64,000 nucleotides of DNA from Callaeas wilsoni (lineage: Eukaryota > Chordata > Aves > Passeriformes > Callaeidae), in NCBI GenBank assembly GCA_013398955.1, contig VWPU01011661.1, positions 62,001 through 126,000 on the forward strand, read 5' to 3'. This document shows, piece after piece, positions 38,201 through 45,938 of this stretch. Positions within the stretch are counted from its first letter, which is position 1. Each line of letters opens with the position of its first letter. The notes below the pieces were generated by a model. It saw only the letters and a list, made by a program, of their open reading frames with translations. It had not been told where the DNA came from and searched no databases. The position numbers and the translations under genes were made by a program.

Positions 38201-41200
38201 AGTAATCACATTTTTAAAAAGAAAGCATGCCCTTTTAATTTGAATTCATAAAGAAATATTTGGGGTTTATATGTTCTGGATTTTTTTAGTATCTCCAAGT
38301 CAAGGAATTTACTTTCTACAGGGAGATGAAGGTAGATTTTTTGTTTATATAATCTCATGACTCCAGGAGCTGGTGTTTGGAGGACCACTGCCTAACATTG
38401 CAAGACTTCAAATAAAATAGTTAATGTTGGCAACATTAGCTACCACCACATATAAGGGAGGCTCTATTTGGATCAGAAATTAGTGTGAAGCCAAATGCTG
38501 GATCCAGTACTTTTTGGACCTCTGCCTTCCCCATGTTTTGCATGTACAGATGGCCTCACACAGGGTGCCCATGACAGATTTCAGAATAGCTCTCTATCCT
38601 ATTTTGATCACGGGATCACCTTCTCACCTTGATAAGGAAAACTCTGTCTCAAAATAGTGCTAACGCAAGGAGGCCCAGGAATGACGGCAGCCCCAGTGAT
38701 CGCGGAGGCTGAGCCTTGTTCCAAGGGCAGTACTGAGTGACAGGAGGCTGGACATTTTCACCAGCAGGACACACAAATGCACAGCCGCGCGCAGAGTTTT
38801 CGGCACTGAAGCAGTGCCTTTGAGAAGCAGCACTTTTGTGCTGCTATGTTACACTTTTCGGTGCTCTCTGCTTACAGCCTAGTGTGAGGCAACAGACGAA
38901 GTTGCTGCTGAAACTCAGCACATGCTTTAGCACAGCTTGAGTCTGTGCACAGAAATCTGTAAGTCACATAAAATGTGACTTACACAGTTCCCCAGCTTGA
39001 ATTCTGTTCCTCCTGGAAAGCGGAAATAGTGCTCAAGACATCACGTCTTATGAACGTAAGAAGTAGCCAGGACTCCATACAAATGTAAAAAGTAGCTGGA
39101 GTTTCTCCTATGCTTATGTGAGAGTCAGAGCCAGAAGCCTCAATTATATAAACAAATGAAGTCCAACAAGCCTGCTCACTTTCTGCTTTACCTACTTTGT
39201 GCAACTCTGTAAACAGCAAACTTTACCCCCAGACATTTTCCAGATCTCCATGGACCCTTTTTGGGCTGCCGGAGACTAACTCGTCTTCCTTGCCAGCTAC
39301 ACTTCCCCACCTCCCCTCCTTTTTCAGAGCAGTAACATCTACGAGCTTCCAAAACCTCTCAGGAACAGACCTGTAGAGTGTATAGTAACAAATGACAGCT
39401 TGTTTCTGGACAAGCAAGTCCAGTGAGGATGGCCAGCAAAATAGGTTGCTTGCTGCCCTCAGAAATTTCCCAGAGTTCTTGCCAGAGGCAGGGTATGTTC
39501 ACATCAGCAAAAAAGCCAGGAGTGCCATGTAAAAATAACGCAACATTTGCTATCAGGAATGAGAGGTGAGAAGCCATTTATGTCAGTTTAGTTAAAATGT
39601 CCCCCACAACCAATAGCCTAAGTTGGGGAGGGGAGTGGCACATGACAGCTTTGGGGATGCTTAACTGCTTCAGAGTGGAGGTGGTGTTGACTGGCTGGGT
39701 TAAGTATAGCTCTCCACATGTCCAGCAGGTGCAAAGCTGTTGTTAACACTAGCAGATCCCCAGCTGTGTGGACAAGTGTTGTGGGTAATAAGCCATGTGG
39801 TGTAGATACATGGGGGGAATGCTTGGAAATGGAAAATGTCTGCCTGGCATGCCTGTCTATATGCATGCAGCCTTTGATCTTTATGGGCTGAAGCCTGCAA
39901 AGCCACAGGATCTGATACCTGCTTCTAAAACTCTTTTTCCACAGAAAAAGCAACTATTCGGCCTGCAAAGAGCATGGACTCCTTGTGTTCCCTGCCAGTG
40001 GAAGGTGAGACATCCATAGCCTGCCTATACTGTAATGGGGAAGGATTGCAGCCCTGCATTTTCAGCAGCATGGATCCTAGAATCACAGAATGGTTTGGGT
40101 TGGAAGGAACTTTAGAAATCTCCTAGTTCCAACCCCCCTGCCATGGGCAGGGACACGTTCCACTAGACCAGGTGATACCAACACTTGAGCAAGCCTTGAA
40201 CACTTCCAAGGGATGGGGCATCCACAGCTTCTCTGGACAACCTGTTCCAGTGCCTCACCACCCTCAATGGATGAGCAGGCTGTGTCTATCTCACCACGTT
40301 GCGTATCTTTGCGTGCTTATGCCATGGTTGCTGACGTGTGCCCCCACCTCTGTGTGCGTGCATTTTTGACTCTTTTCTGTGTTGTTTTTCTCAGTGCATC
40401 CACCTGAGATTCACCACGGTGTTTAGCCGAATCTTTACTGGCAGTTGGACTGCTTTGATTTCTTTCTTGGTTATTCTGGACACAAAAATCGTATTTGTAG
40501 ATGAAAAAGGCTTATAAAAAGCCAGCAAAGCCTGGTGTGTGCATTGCAGGCAGTATGTGATAGCCCTAGACTTGGCTGCATCTGATGGAGCAGGGTGTCT
40601 AATAAAAGTCTGAGCTGATTTCCAGTGGAGGGCATTCAGTCCCGTGCTGCCTGCCCATTTTGAAGGAGGCCCTAGGGCTAGAGCATGGAAGGTCTTCAGC
40701 ACCTATTGTCTCTATCTATCGGGAAATGTGAGTGTTCACCAGGGCAGGACTCATCCCTGGAGGCATTGAGGAGGGCTCCTCACAGAGGAAGTTTGTTTCC
40801 TAGTGCTTTGCTTCCCACTGACTTGCTCCTGTGTTCCCATCTCTAGGGGAGGATGACAAAAGCAGGTTCAAACGGTCAGTGACTACTGGAGGATTCTTTG
40901 TTCCCACGAAGATACGGGCAGGAGGCACAGGCAGCTCATATGACCTCAGCAAGGAGAATGAGTGGGAGCAGGAAGGATCTGCCATGGGGGCCAAAGGAGG
41001 TTCAGAGCTGGGTGGGGAGAAAGGACTTCCCCGGACACCGCAGGTGAAGTCACCCCCTGAGCAGCTGAAGGTTTTCCGGGTAGCAGAGGATGCCGAAAAT
41101 GAGCAGACTTCAGCCAAAGGAGTGCTCATGTTCTACACCTCTGAAACAGCCACCAAGTCAGGCTTCCCAAGCAGCCTCTTTCCCTTGGAGGCCTCTCCTC

Positions 41201-44200
41201 GTCACCAGAGGAAAGCCCTGAACATCTCAGAGCCGTTTGCTGTCTCTGTCCCGCTGAGGGTATCCGCAGTCATCAGCACCAACAGCACACCCTGCCGCGT
41301 GCCCACCAAGGAGAAGCATTCCCTTTCCAGTCTAGAGGAGCTGTCTTCTCTGGTGGAGAGCACGAGTCCCTCTGCTCTGGAGGCAGGGACCCACACAAGG
41401 ACAGAGCAGGCAACAGAGCACAAGGACAAACAGCCGGGGCCAACTCTGCCAGTGGCAGCATCCAGAGGTAAATTGTGTTAAGGAGGGGGTATGGATCCTC
41501 AGTCAGGCTGCTGGAAGTGCCCTGTAGCTTGGTGGTGTGGAGGTTTCTCCAGCCTCAGCTTGTGCAGAAAACCAACCTATAGCAGGGTGGCTGTTGACTT
41601 GATAGCAGGTCAGGGTGGTGCTCGTTGCAGTAAGGAGCCTGGGGAGGTGGGTGACTTCGCAGAGACGTCTGGTTGTGCCTGGAGGGAGCTCTTCAGCTTT
41701 GTTAGTTGGTATTGGCTCTTAGCAGCGCTGCTTTGTCCCAGGCACAAGTTTTCAGTCTCATGTAGTTACATTGTTCGTTTGTGGTTCTGATCCAGACTCT
41801 CATCCTGAGGAGCTGATGGCAGCTGAGAAACCTGAGTCCTTAGAAACGCCACAGCCAGCAGCACAAAATCAGGAGACATGTGGGCAAAGCAGCTGCACAA
41901 GCAGCACCAGCAGCCCCCAGCAGTCCTCAGAGCAGAGTCCCACCTTGGAACAAACACCAGCTTCGGAGTTCCATGAGGGACCACTCCCAGCAGACAAAGC
42001 AGAGCAGGGACAGCTCAAGATGAAGGATGTCTCCTCAGAGGGCAGCTGTGACCAACAGGAGATTGAGAAGGCTAAGATGGAAGAAGGATCGCGCCTAAGA
42101 AAAGTGGTAAGGAAGAAGGCATGAGAAAGGTGGGGGGCCATGTCATGGTAGTGGCTGGAATGTTGTTCAAAGTTTCATTTCATTGTGTGTCTGTAGTTGT
42201 GAAAATTCAGTCTATAACTTAGGCAAAGAAGCACCAAGAATTGACCATGAACTGATTTATTTCACTTCTGTGAAGCCACCATGTGGTGATTTACCTTTAC
42301 ATAACTACCTACTGTCCCCTTTTGGTCATCTTTTCCTGTAACTGTACAATTTCAGGCTGTACCATCTATCTGCTCTGAGAGTCTCCAGATGTGAGACTGT
42401 CCAGATGTCCGAGCATTTTAACCCATGGTCTCTGAATTCCCCTTCTATTTTTGCTGTCCCATTTGTCCTGGACAGCCTGAACAGTCCTTTTTACTTCCAT
42501 TCTCTACACACAATTTTATTTTTTTAATTCTTACTATTTTTTGCCTCCTCTGTATCTCTAGCAAAGCCTTTTCACCAAGTTTCTTACAGCGATACTCATC
42601 TCTCGACAGCTATTTAAAGATCTGTTGGCATAACTCCTTGAATAGATTATTCATTCGAGTTTGTGTGCAGTTTGGGAATGCATATTCTCTGGCAAGGCCA
42701 AGTGAGCCTGAATGGGAATTGCTGAGAAATGGGCTGGAACATTCCAGCTACTCATTCAGCTCACTATTTCAGTATGTCTGTCCAGGCCTCCTTTTGGCTG
42801 CACCTCAGACCTTCTCCTCCATAAACCCACTTGTTTATAGATGTATTTTCTTCCTTCAACTGGTAGCAGTCTGTGTGTCTGTGTTTCTGTACCCATGAGT
42901 GTGCTCTTCCAGGAGCCTGGCTCTTCCAGGAGGGCTGTCTGGGGAAAATGGAGGGGTATTTACTGGTAATTAGTGAACTCCCGGGTGATGGCATTTCTTC
43001 TGCTTTTCAGACTGAGGAGGACCCAGCGAATGCCCTTCTAGAACCTCTGTGGCCAGAGATACAGCAGGAACTGAAAATTATTGAACCTGAAGAGGAGCTC
43101 TTGCTCTTGCCAGCAGCTGTCCCCAAGACAAGCCCAATTTCTGAATCCTCTTCTTCAGTACAAACAAATAGTCTTTCCTCTCACCCAGGGCAGAGTCCAA
43201 CACTCGCTGAGCAGAAATCTGAAAGCAGAGCATCACAGATAACTCAGGTGCCTTTATTTGGTGCCAGTGGCACGGAGCAACAAGACAGCCTCCCCAGGTG
43301 CCAGTCTGATGCAGTTGCACAGCAGAGTGGTGCTTCAGCCCTACCCAAACTGGGCACTCTTCCAATAGGCTCAGCCACTCCAAAGAACCAGCAGCCAATG
43401 GTGGAGAGCAGGAGTGAATGTCTCACTCCTACCCTGGACTGGAAGCTTCGTAGTCAATCAGAATTTAGTGAGATTGCCATTAGTGATGGATTTTCTTGTT
43501 CCAAAGGAGCATGTCCAGAATCAGGGAAAGAAAAAGATGGCACTTGCCAGCTCCAGAGGGAAAAGGATGATCTTACCAGAGTCCAGACTCACAGGGAAAA
43601 GCATGAGATAATGACTACTGATGAAAGAGACACATTCTCCTCCAAGGCACTGAGTGGAGCTGGAATCCAGGAGGTGAAGGAAGGCAATGCTGTTAGCAGA
43701 ACCCAGGATGCTGCTGAACAGGATGATGAGGACGCCTGGACAGATAATGTGCAGAGCTTAGAACTTGTGGAGCCTTGGGAGGATCACCAGTGGGTTACAA
43801 GCCCTCTCCATTCCCCCACCTTTAAGGACATTCAGGAGAAGATGACGCAGGAGTTTCACCCACAGAGCCAGAGAGCAGAGACAGGCCTTTCCCTTAGACC
43901 GCGGTTCAGTCGCAGCCTCTCCTTGGACAGTAAAGACACGGTGCTGAGTCTGTGGACTACCCCATTCTCTTTCATAGATGCCACTGACCAGCAGCAACCA
44001 TGCAGTGACATTCTGCATTCAGTGACTTGTGAGCTGTCCAAAACACAGCCCATGTCCCCCTCTAGTTTGGGCAAAGCTATGCAAGATGAGAATGGCCCAA
44101 GTCCTCCAGAAGATCCTTCAAAACCTGAGTACCCTCTTATCAGGGAGAAAGCACTAGGTGAGAAAGCAGGACCCTCCAGAGTCCCTCTTTTGGAGACAGA

Positions 44201-45458
44201 GGGAAAGAAAGTCCATGTGAGCAAAGAAAATGCTTGGAGCCCAAAGCTTGAATTGTCTTTGCCATACCAAAATAGCCCAGGCAGTTCTTCACAGACGGAG
44301 GAGTTATCCATCTCCCAGGACACTGCCCTGGGAGGAGAGACTGTCACCAAAGCATTGTGTTCTGCCGCTGAGTCACAGCTGAGTAATAAAGGTGAAGAAA
44401 CACCTCGCAAAGTAAAGACCAGGCCTTCGTCCCTCAACTTGGATTCACTCCTCCCAGCCCCAGATTTCTTCTCATTTGAGAGCCTGTCCATGCCATCTGC
44501 CCCTGGGAACCTCCTGTATGGACAGAAGGAAGTAAAAAGCAGTGATTCTGTCCCATCCCTGCCGACACACTGCCCTGCTGCCAGTAGAGGTGTTCCCTGG
44601 GGGTCTCGTTTCAACGCCCCTGTGGATCTAGACTTGGATTACCTGGCAGTGGCCCATGCCACCACTGGCCGCCGTAACTCTGCCCCCGTCAGCGTGTCAG
44701 CAGTCAGGACCTCCTTCATGATTAAGATGTGCCAGGCTAGAGCAGTGCCTGTGATACCGCCCAAGATTCAGTACACCCAGATCCCCCAGCCCCTGCAGGC
44801 TCAGAACGCTGCTCCAGCCACTGAGAAGAAGGAAGCAGAAGCCAAGCAGGCCATCAGGCAAGCTCCACGGGTGGCATGGAGCCACCTGGACGCCCCCAAA
44901 AGCCCGCTGACAGAGAAGAAAGCCAAAGCAGAAAAGGAAAACAGTGACCCTGCTCAAAAGGACTCAGCCTGTCCTTGGCACGGTAGCCTGGGCTCTCCAC
45001 TGGAGCCGTCTCAGTCCAGTCATCACCCTGCTCTGGATGCCCCTGTTCTGCGCCGAAAGCGCACCTCTGGCGGGGAGACAGCTGGAGATAACCCACAGTC
45101 TTCAAAGATAGAGAGGCCATCAGGGTTCTCCAAACCCTCCTACAGATCTAGGCCCGGGAGGCCTCAGAGTCTGATTCTCTTCAGTCCCCCTTTCCCCATC
45201 ATGGACCACCCCACCTCCTCAGGAGACTCCAGGGTATTGTTGTCACCCATCAGGAGCCCCACTCAGACCACCTCTCTGAGCCCCATTTGTGGCGATCTGT
45301 CTGACCCTGCACGGACAACGCCTGAGGGGGTGACGCTGAGGAACAAAATGACCATCCCCAAGAATGGCCAGAGACTGGAGACCTCTACCAGCTGCTTCTA
45401 CCAGCCGCAGAGGCGCTCTGTGATTCTGGATGGACGAAGTGGGAGGCCGATTGAGTAG
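26103..45458 (+). CDS. ARHGAP31: ARHGAP31 (CdGAP), Rho GTPase-activating protein 31, coding exons 2-12 (5' partial)
   Basis: Gene-level entry. The product stimulates GTP hydrolysis by Cdc42 and Rac1 and so restrains protrusion and focal-adhesion dynamics; in humans, truncations in its last exon cause Adams-Oliver syndrome (family knowledge). The eleven exons listed below join in one frame: 4349 nt plus one base from the missing first exon gives 1449 residues and a TAG stop at 45456-45458. With a human-sized first exon (about 33 residues) the protein would be about 1480 residues, against 1444 in human as I recall it. The order is RhoGAP domain (exons 2-6), basic segment (7-9) and a long Ser/Pro/Glu-rich tail (10-12) ending SGRPIE, close to the human C-terminus. 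No frameshift or premature stop is present. The other family members, ARHGAP32 and ARHGAP33, share the GAP and basic segment but not this tail. Confidence 0.97.
26206..26692 (+). other. ARHGAP31 intron 2 (487 bp)
   Basis: A GT-AG intron between the arginine-finger exon and exon 3. The 3' end has a T-rich tract (CCATGTTGTTTTAG). Nothing else is recognised. An open frame running from 26529 into exon 3 is intron read-through. Confidence 0.9.
26693..26837 (+). CDS. ARHGAP31: ARHGAP31 coding exon 3: RhoGAP core
   Basis: The acceptor AG is at 26691-26692 and the donor GTGAGA starts at 26838. The first base completes the split Arg, followed by 48 codons, ending in phase 0. It encodes QEFVSDQCPDLTREVYLQDI, then HCVGSLCKLYFRELPNPLLT, then YELYKKFT. 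The KLYFRELPNPLL block is the RhoGAP signature whose Lys and Arg help position the GTPase switch regions. The length of 145 nt is 1 plus 48 codons. Confidence 0.97.
28966..28979. repeat. Poly(T) run, 14 T
   Basis: Homopolymer in intron 3. On the minus strand it would read as a short A tail, but no retroelement body is recognisable. Confidence 0.7.
30098..30112. repeat. Poly(T) run, 15 T, in a T-rich stretch
   Basis: Preceded by TTTTTTGTTTCATTTTG. It could be a decayed tail of a minus-strand retroposed sequence or simple slippage. No other repeat feature is visible. Confidence 0.7.
31078..31162. repeat. A/CA-rich low-complexity tract
   Basis: Repeating AAAAC, CAAAG and AACAAA words. It follows a pyrimidine-rich segment at about 31010-31075, so strand composition switches sharply near 31076. 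Confidence 0.7.
31445..31527 (+). CDS. ARHGAP31: ARHGAP31 coding exon 4: RhoGAP core
   Basis: The acceptor AG is at 31443-31444 and the donor GTAAGA starts at 31528. It starts in phase 0 and ends with two bases of a split Arg. It encodes EAVSRFPEDEQLARIQNVIQ, then ELPPSHY. The ELPPSHYR stretch precedes the helix that packs against the GTPase in RhoGAP folds. 83 nt is 27 codons plus 2. It is nearly identical to the human exon as I recall it. Confidence 0.97.
31528..32139 (+). other. ARHGAP31 intron 4 (612 bp)
   Basis: GT-AG intron; the acceptor reads GAAACCACTGCAG. No other feature is recognised in it. Confidence 0.92.
32140..32247 (+). CDS. ARHGAP31: ARHGAP31 coding exon 5: RhoGAP core with the catalytic-site Asn
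   Basis: The acceptor AG is at 32138-32139 and the donor GTACAG starts at 32248. The first base completes Arg, 35 codons follow, and the last two bases start the next Arg. It encodes TLEYLIKHLTHLASFSNMTN, then MHTRNLALVWAPNLL. NLALVWAPNLL contains the conserved RhoGAP Asn of the NLxxxxxPNLL motif. 108 nt fits the phases exactly. Confidence 0.97.
32248..33930 (+). other. ARHGAP31 intron 5 (1.7 kb)
   Basis: GT-AG intron with a pyrimidine-rich acceptor (CCTCTTTCCTCATGCAG). It includes a purine-rich stretch at about 33600-33800 that produces long open frames on the plus strand. No transposon or RNA gene is recognised. Confidence 0.92.
33931..34076 (+). CDS. ARHGAP31: ARHGAP31 coding exon 6: end of the RhoGAP domain
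   Basis: The acceptor AG is at 33929-33930. The first base completes an Arg, 48 codons follow, and the exon ends with the first G of a Glu codon. It encodes SKEIEAVGCNGDAAFLEVRV, then QQLVIEFILNHVDQIFNNNR, then KPSSAENI. The donor GTAGCA is poor at positions +4 to +6, but the phase joins exon 7 correctly and the resulting protein aligns without a gap through the human junction as I recall it. This is the last part of the GAP fold. Confidence 0.95.
34077..35382 (+). other. ARHGAP31 intron 6 (1.3 kb)
   Basis: It starts with a weak donor (GTAGCA) and ends at a strong acceptor with a long pyrimidine tract (ACTTTCTTGTTTTTCAG). No other feature is recognised. Confidence 0.9.
35383..35581 (+). CDS. 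ARHGAP31: ARHGAP31 coding exon 7: post-GAP linker
   Basis: The acceptor AG is at 35381-35382 and the donor GTAAGT starts at 35582. Two bases complete a Glu, 65 codons follow, and the last two bases start a Lys. It encodes SASVVKSLTLPSASLPMKLV, then SLEEAQARSLSASHPARKER, then RENSLPEIVPVIGSLFHTVV and DLPDS. SLPMKLVSLEEAQARSL and RKERRENSLPEIVP are blocks shared with human CdGAP. AGAGAG at the acceptor offers a second AG two bases on, but only the first keeps frame. Confidence 0.96.
35582..37405 (+). other. ARHGAP31 intron 7 (1.8 kb)
   Basis: GT-AG intron. It contains an AT-rich stretch at about 36790-37000 with TAAT-type words, which could be a conserved non-coding segment but equally could be ordinary intron. 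The acceptor has a good tract (CCTTTTTTCCTTCCAG). Confidence 0.92.
37406..37530 (+). CDS. ARHGAP31: ARHGAP31 coding exon 8: basic segment
   Basis: The acceptor AG is at 37404-37405 and the donor GTAAGA starts at 37531. One base completes Lys, 41 codons follow, and the last base starts a Glu. It encodes RKLSTKSKKWKSIFNLGRSG, then SESKSKLSRNGSVFVRAQKL and S. This is the highly basic KKWKSIFNLGRS block conserved across ARHGAP31/32/33. The TKSKK word (37419-37433) corresponds to the basic motif reported in mammalian CdGAP to bind the intersectin SH3D domain; here the first Ser is Thr. Confidence 0.97.
37531..39944 (+). other. ARHGAP31 intron 8 (2.4 kb)
   Basis: GT-AG intron. It contains a perfect 12-bp inverted repeat with a 3-nt loop (38958-38984). 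A short GC-richer patch lies around 38690-38800. No transposon or exon is recognised. The acceptor is CTTTTTCCACAG. Confidence 0.92.
38958..38984. repeat. Perfect 12-bp inverted repeat, 3-nt loop
   Basis: The left arm TGTAAGTCACAT (38958-38969) and right arm ATGTGACTTACA (38973-38984) are exact reverse complements around AAA. A separate 10-bp palindrome, CTGTGCACAG, lies at 38943-38952. The stem is too short for a typical microRNA precursor. Confidence 0.85.
39945..40004 (+). CDS. ARHGAP31: ARHGAP31 coding exon 9
   Basis: The acceptor AG is at 39943-39944 and the donor GTGAGA starts at 40005. Two bases complete Glu, 19 codons follow, and the last base starts a Gly. It encodes KATIRPAKSMDSLCSLPVE, matching the human block at every position I can recall. 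At 60 nt it is the smallest exon of the gene. Confidence 0.96.
40005..40846 (+). other. ARHGAP31 intron 9 (842 bp), carries a CR1 insertion
   Basis: GT-AG intron. About 190 bp of it is a CR1 3' fragment in antisense orientation (separate entry). The rest is unique sequence. The acceptor reads TGTTCCCATCTCTAG. Confidence 0.93.
40080..40270 (-). mobile_element. CR1 LINE 3'-end fragment (5'-truncated)
   Basis: Reading the plus strand, AATCACAGAATGGTTTGGGT is followed by a run of words typical of the reverse complement of the avian CR1 3' end: GGTTGGAAGGAAC, CCCCCCTGCCATGGGCAGGG, CACTAGACCAGGT, GGGATGGGGCATCCACAGCT and CTGTTCCAGTGCCTCACCAC. The element therefore lies on the minus strand, 3' end to the left. 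It is 5'-truncated, as most CR1 copies are. It has moderate divergence and no open frame. It is the one interspersed repeat I could identify with confidence in the window and the main clue to a bird or other sauropsid. Confidence 0.93.
40847..41467 (+). CDS. ARHGAP31: ARHGAP31 coding exon 10: start of the disordered tail
   Basis: The acceptor AG is at 40845-40846 and the donor GTAAAT starts at 41468. 621 nt is 2 plus 206 codons plus 1. It opens GEDDKSRFKRSVTTGGFFVP, matching the human TVTTGGFF region, continues through a Gly/Glu-rich stretch with PPEQLKVFRVAEDAENEQTS, and holds a very conserved block: RKALNISEPFAVSVPL followed by RVSAVISTNSTPCR (about 41212-41298). SSLEELSSLVES follows. The segment is rich in Ser, Pro and Glu and is probably disordered. 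Confidence 0.96.
41468..41795 (+). other. ARHGAP31 intron 10 (328 bp)
   Basis: A short GT-AG intron. The donor is GTAAAT and the acceptor is GTGGTTCTGATCCAG. Nothing else is seen in it. Confidence 0.92.
41796..42106 (+). CDS. ARHGAP31: ARHGAP31 coding exon 11: Ser/Gln/Glu-rich tail
   Basis: The acceptor AG is at 41794-41795 and the donor GTAAGG starts at 42107. Two bases complete an Asp, then 103 codons follow, ending in phase 0. It encodes a low-complexity, fast-evolving stretch: SHPEELMAAEKPESLETPQP, then a Ser/Gln/Thr cluster (SSCTSSTSSPQQSSEQSPT), then an acidic and Lys-rich end (QQEIEKAKMEEGSRLRKV). I recognise no domain, and similarity to human is weak apart from composition. Exon status rests on both splice sites, phase and continuity with exon 12. 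Confidence 0.92.
42107..43010 (+). other. ARHGAP31 intron 11 (904 bp)
   Basis: GT-AG intron. Read-through from exon 11 meets TGA at 42121-42123. The last 80 nt are open in the exon 12 frame, and a second AG at 42928-42929 could act as an in-frame alternative acceptor. GGCTCTTCCAGGAG occurs twice within 30 bp here (near 42903-42932). Confidence 0.9.
43011..45458 (+). CDS. ARHGAP31: ARHGAP31 coding exon 12 (terminal coding exon)
   Basis: The acceptor AG is at 43009-43010 (TTCTTCTGCTTTTCAG); TAG is at 45456-45458. There are 815 codons. Its start, TEEDPANALLEPLWPEIQQE followed by LKIIEPEEEL, matches the human exon start. Conserved islands sit in a diverged Ser/Pro/Glu-rich background: LELVEPWEDHQWVTSPLHSP (about 43757-43816), RPSSLNLDSLLP, then GRRNSAPVSVSAVRTSFMIK with MCQARAVPVIPPKIQYTQIP (about 44667-44790), SRPGRPQSLILFSPPFPIMD (about 45148-45210), and the last 45 residues ending GRSGRPIE. 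In human this exon is where Adams-Oliver truncations fall. The open frame continues upstream to 42873, but that part is intron. Confidence 0.97.
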   Translation, partial: TEEDPANALLEPLWPEIQQELKIIEPEEELLLLPAAVPKTSPISESSSSVQTNSLSSHPGQSPTLAEQKSESRASQITQVPLFGASGTEQQDSLPRCQSDAVAQQSGASALPKLGTLPIGSATPKNQQPMVESRSECLTPTLDWKLRSQSEFSEIAISDGFSCSKGACPESGKEKDGTCQLQREKDDLTRVQTHREKHEIMTTDERDTFSSKALSGAGIQEVKEGNAVSRTQDAAEQDDEDAWTDNVQSLELVEPWEDHQWVTSPLHSPTFKDIQEKMTQEFHPQSQRAETGLSLRPRFSRSLSLDSKDTVLSLWTTPFSFIDATDQQQPCSDILHSVTCELSKTQPMSPSSLGKAMQDENGPSPPEDPSKPEYPLIREKALGEKAGPSRVPLLETEGKKVHVSKENAWSPKLELSLPYQNSPGSSSQTEELSISQDTALGGETVTKALCSAAESQLSNKGEETPRKVKTRPSSLNLDSLLPAPDFFSFESLSMPSAPGNLLYGQKEVKSSDSVPSLPTHCPAASRGVPWGSRFNAPVDLDLDYLAVAHATTGRRNSAPVSVSAVRTSFMIKMCQARAVPVIPPKIQYTQIPQPLQAQNAAPATEKKEAEAKQAIRQAPRVAWSHLDAPKSPLTEKKAKAEKENSDPAQKDSACPWHGSLGSPLEPSQSSHHPALDAPVLRRKRTSGGETAGDNPQSSKIERPSGFSKPSYRSRPGRPQSLILFSPPFPIMDHPTSSGDSRVLLSPIRSPTQTTSLSPICGDLSDPARTTPEGVTLRNKMTIPKNGQRLETSTSCFYQPQRRSVILDGRSGRPIE

Positions 45459-45938
45459 CAGCTGCTCCTCCTATTCCTTTTCTGTGATGGTTGGAATGGG
45501 AGTGTCCAAGACCAACTCTGTTGCCATTTCGCTGTTGTTAAAACTATTATGTGCAAGATGGACCTGTATCCTCTATGGTTTCCTGCAAAGCTTTTGCTGT
45601 GGAAGGTCACAGTATCTTTGTCTTGCTTTTCATTCCCCTTGTCTCCCCTGGCTAGTCCCTCACTGTCTGTTTTTTTTATGGTAAGCCGGTCCCAGGGAAC
45701 TTGCATTTCTCACACCTATTTTCTAACAAGCCCTGTGAAAGTCTCATCCTCCCCATGGAAATAAGGAAAAGTAAATCTCTGTATAATTAGAAAATAGGGC
45801 TGAGAGGAAACATTGTTACAAAACACTGCAGCTCTGGGTGCAGGGGCACAGCTGCTGAGGAGATAAGTCCAGGTGTTTGGGAACTCCTACCATTGTTTCC
45901 TAGACACCATTGAAGGACTTTCTGATTGACACAGTGTA

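Noticed and set aside
38690..38800. GC-richer patch as a possible CpG island and internal promoter
   Set aside because: Too short and with too few CpGs; it lies within intron 8 with no sign of a first exon nearby.
42873..43010. Upstream extension of the long open frame into exon 12, suggesting a coding start at 42873
   Set aside because: The stretch lies 5' of a strong acceptor at 43009-43010, and homology to human begins exactly at the splice junction. Phase joins exon 11 perfectly. It is open intron sequence.
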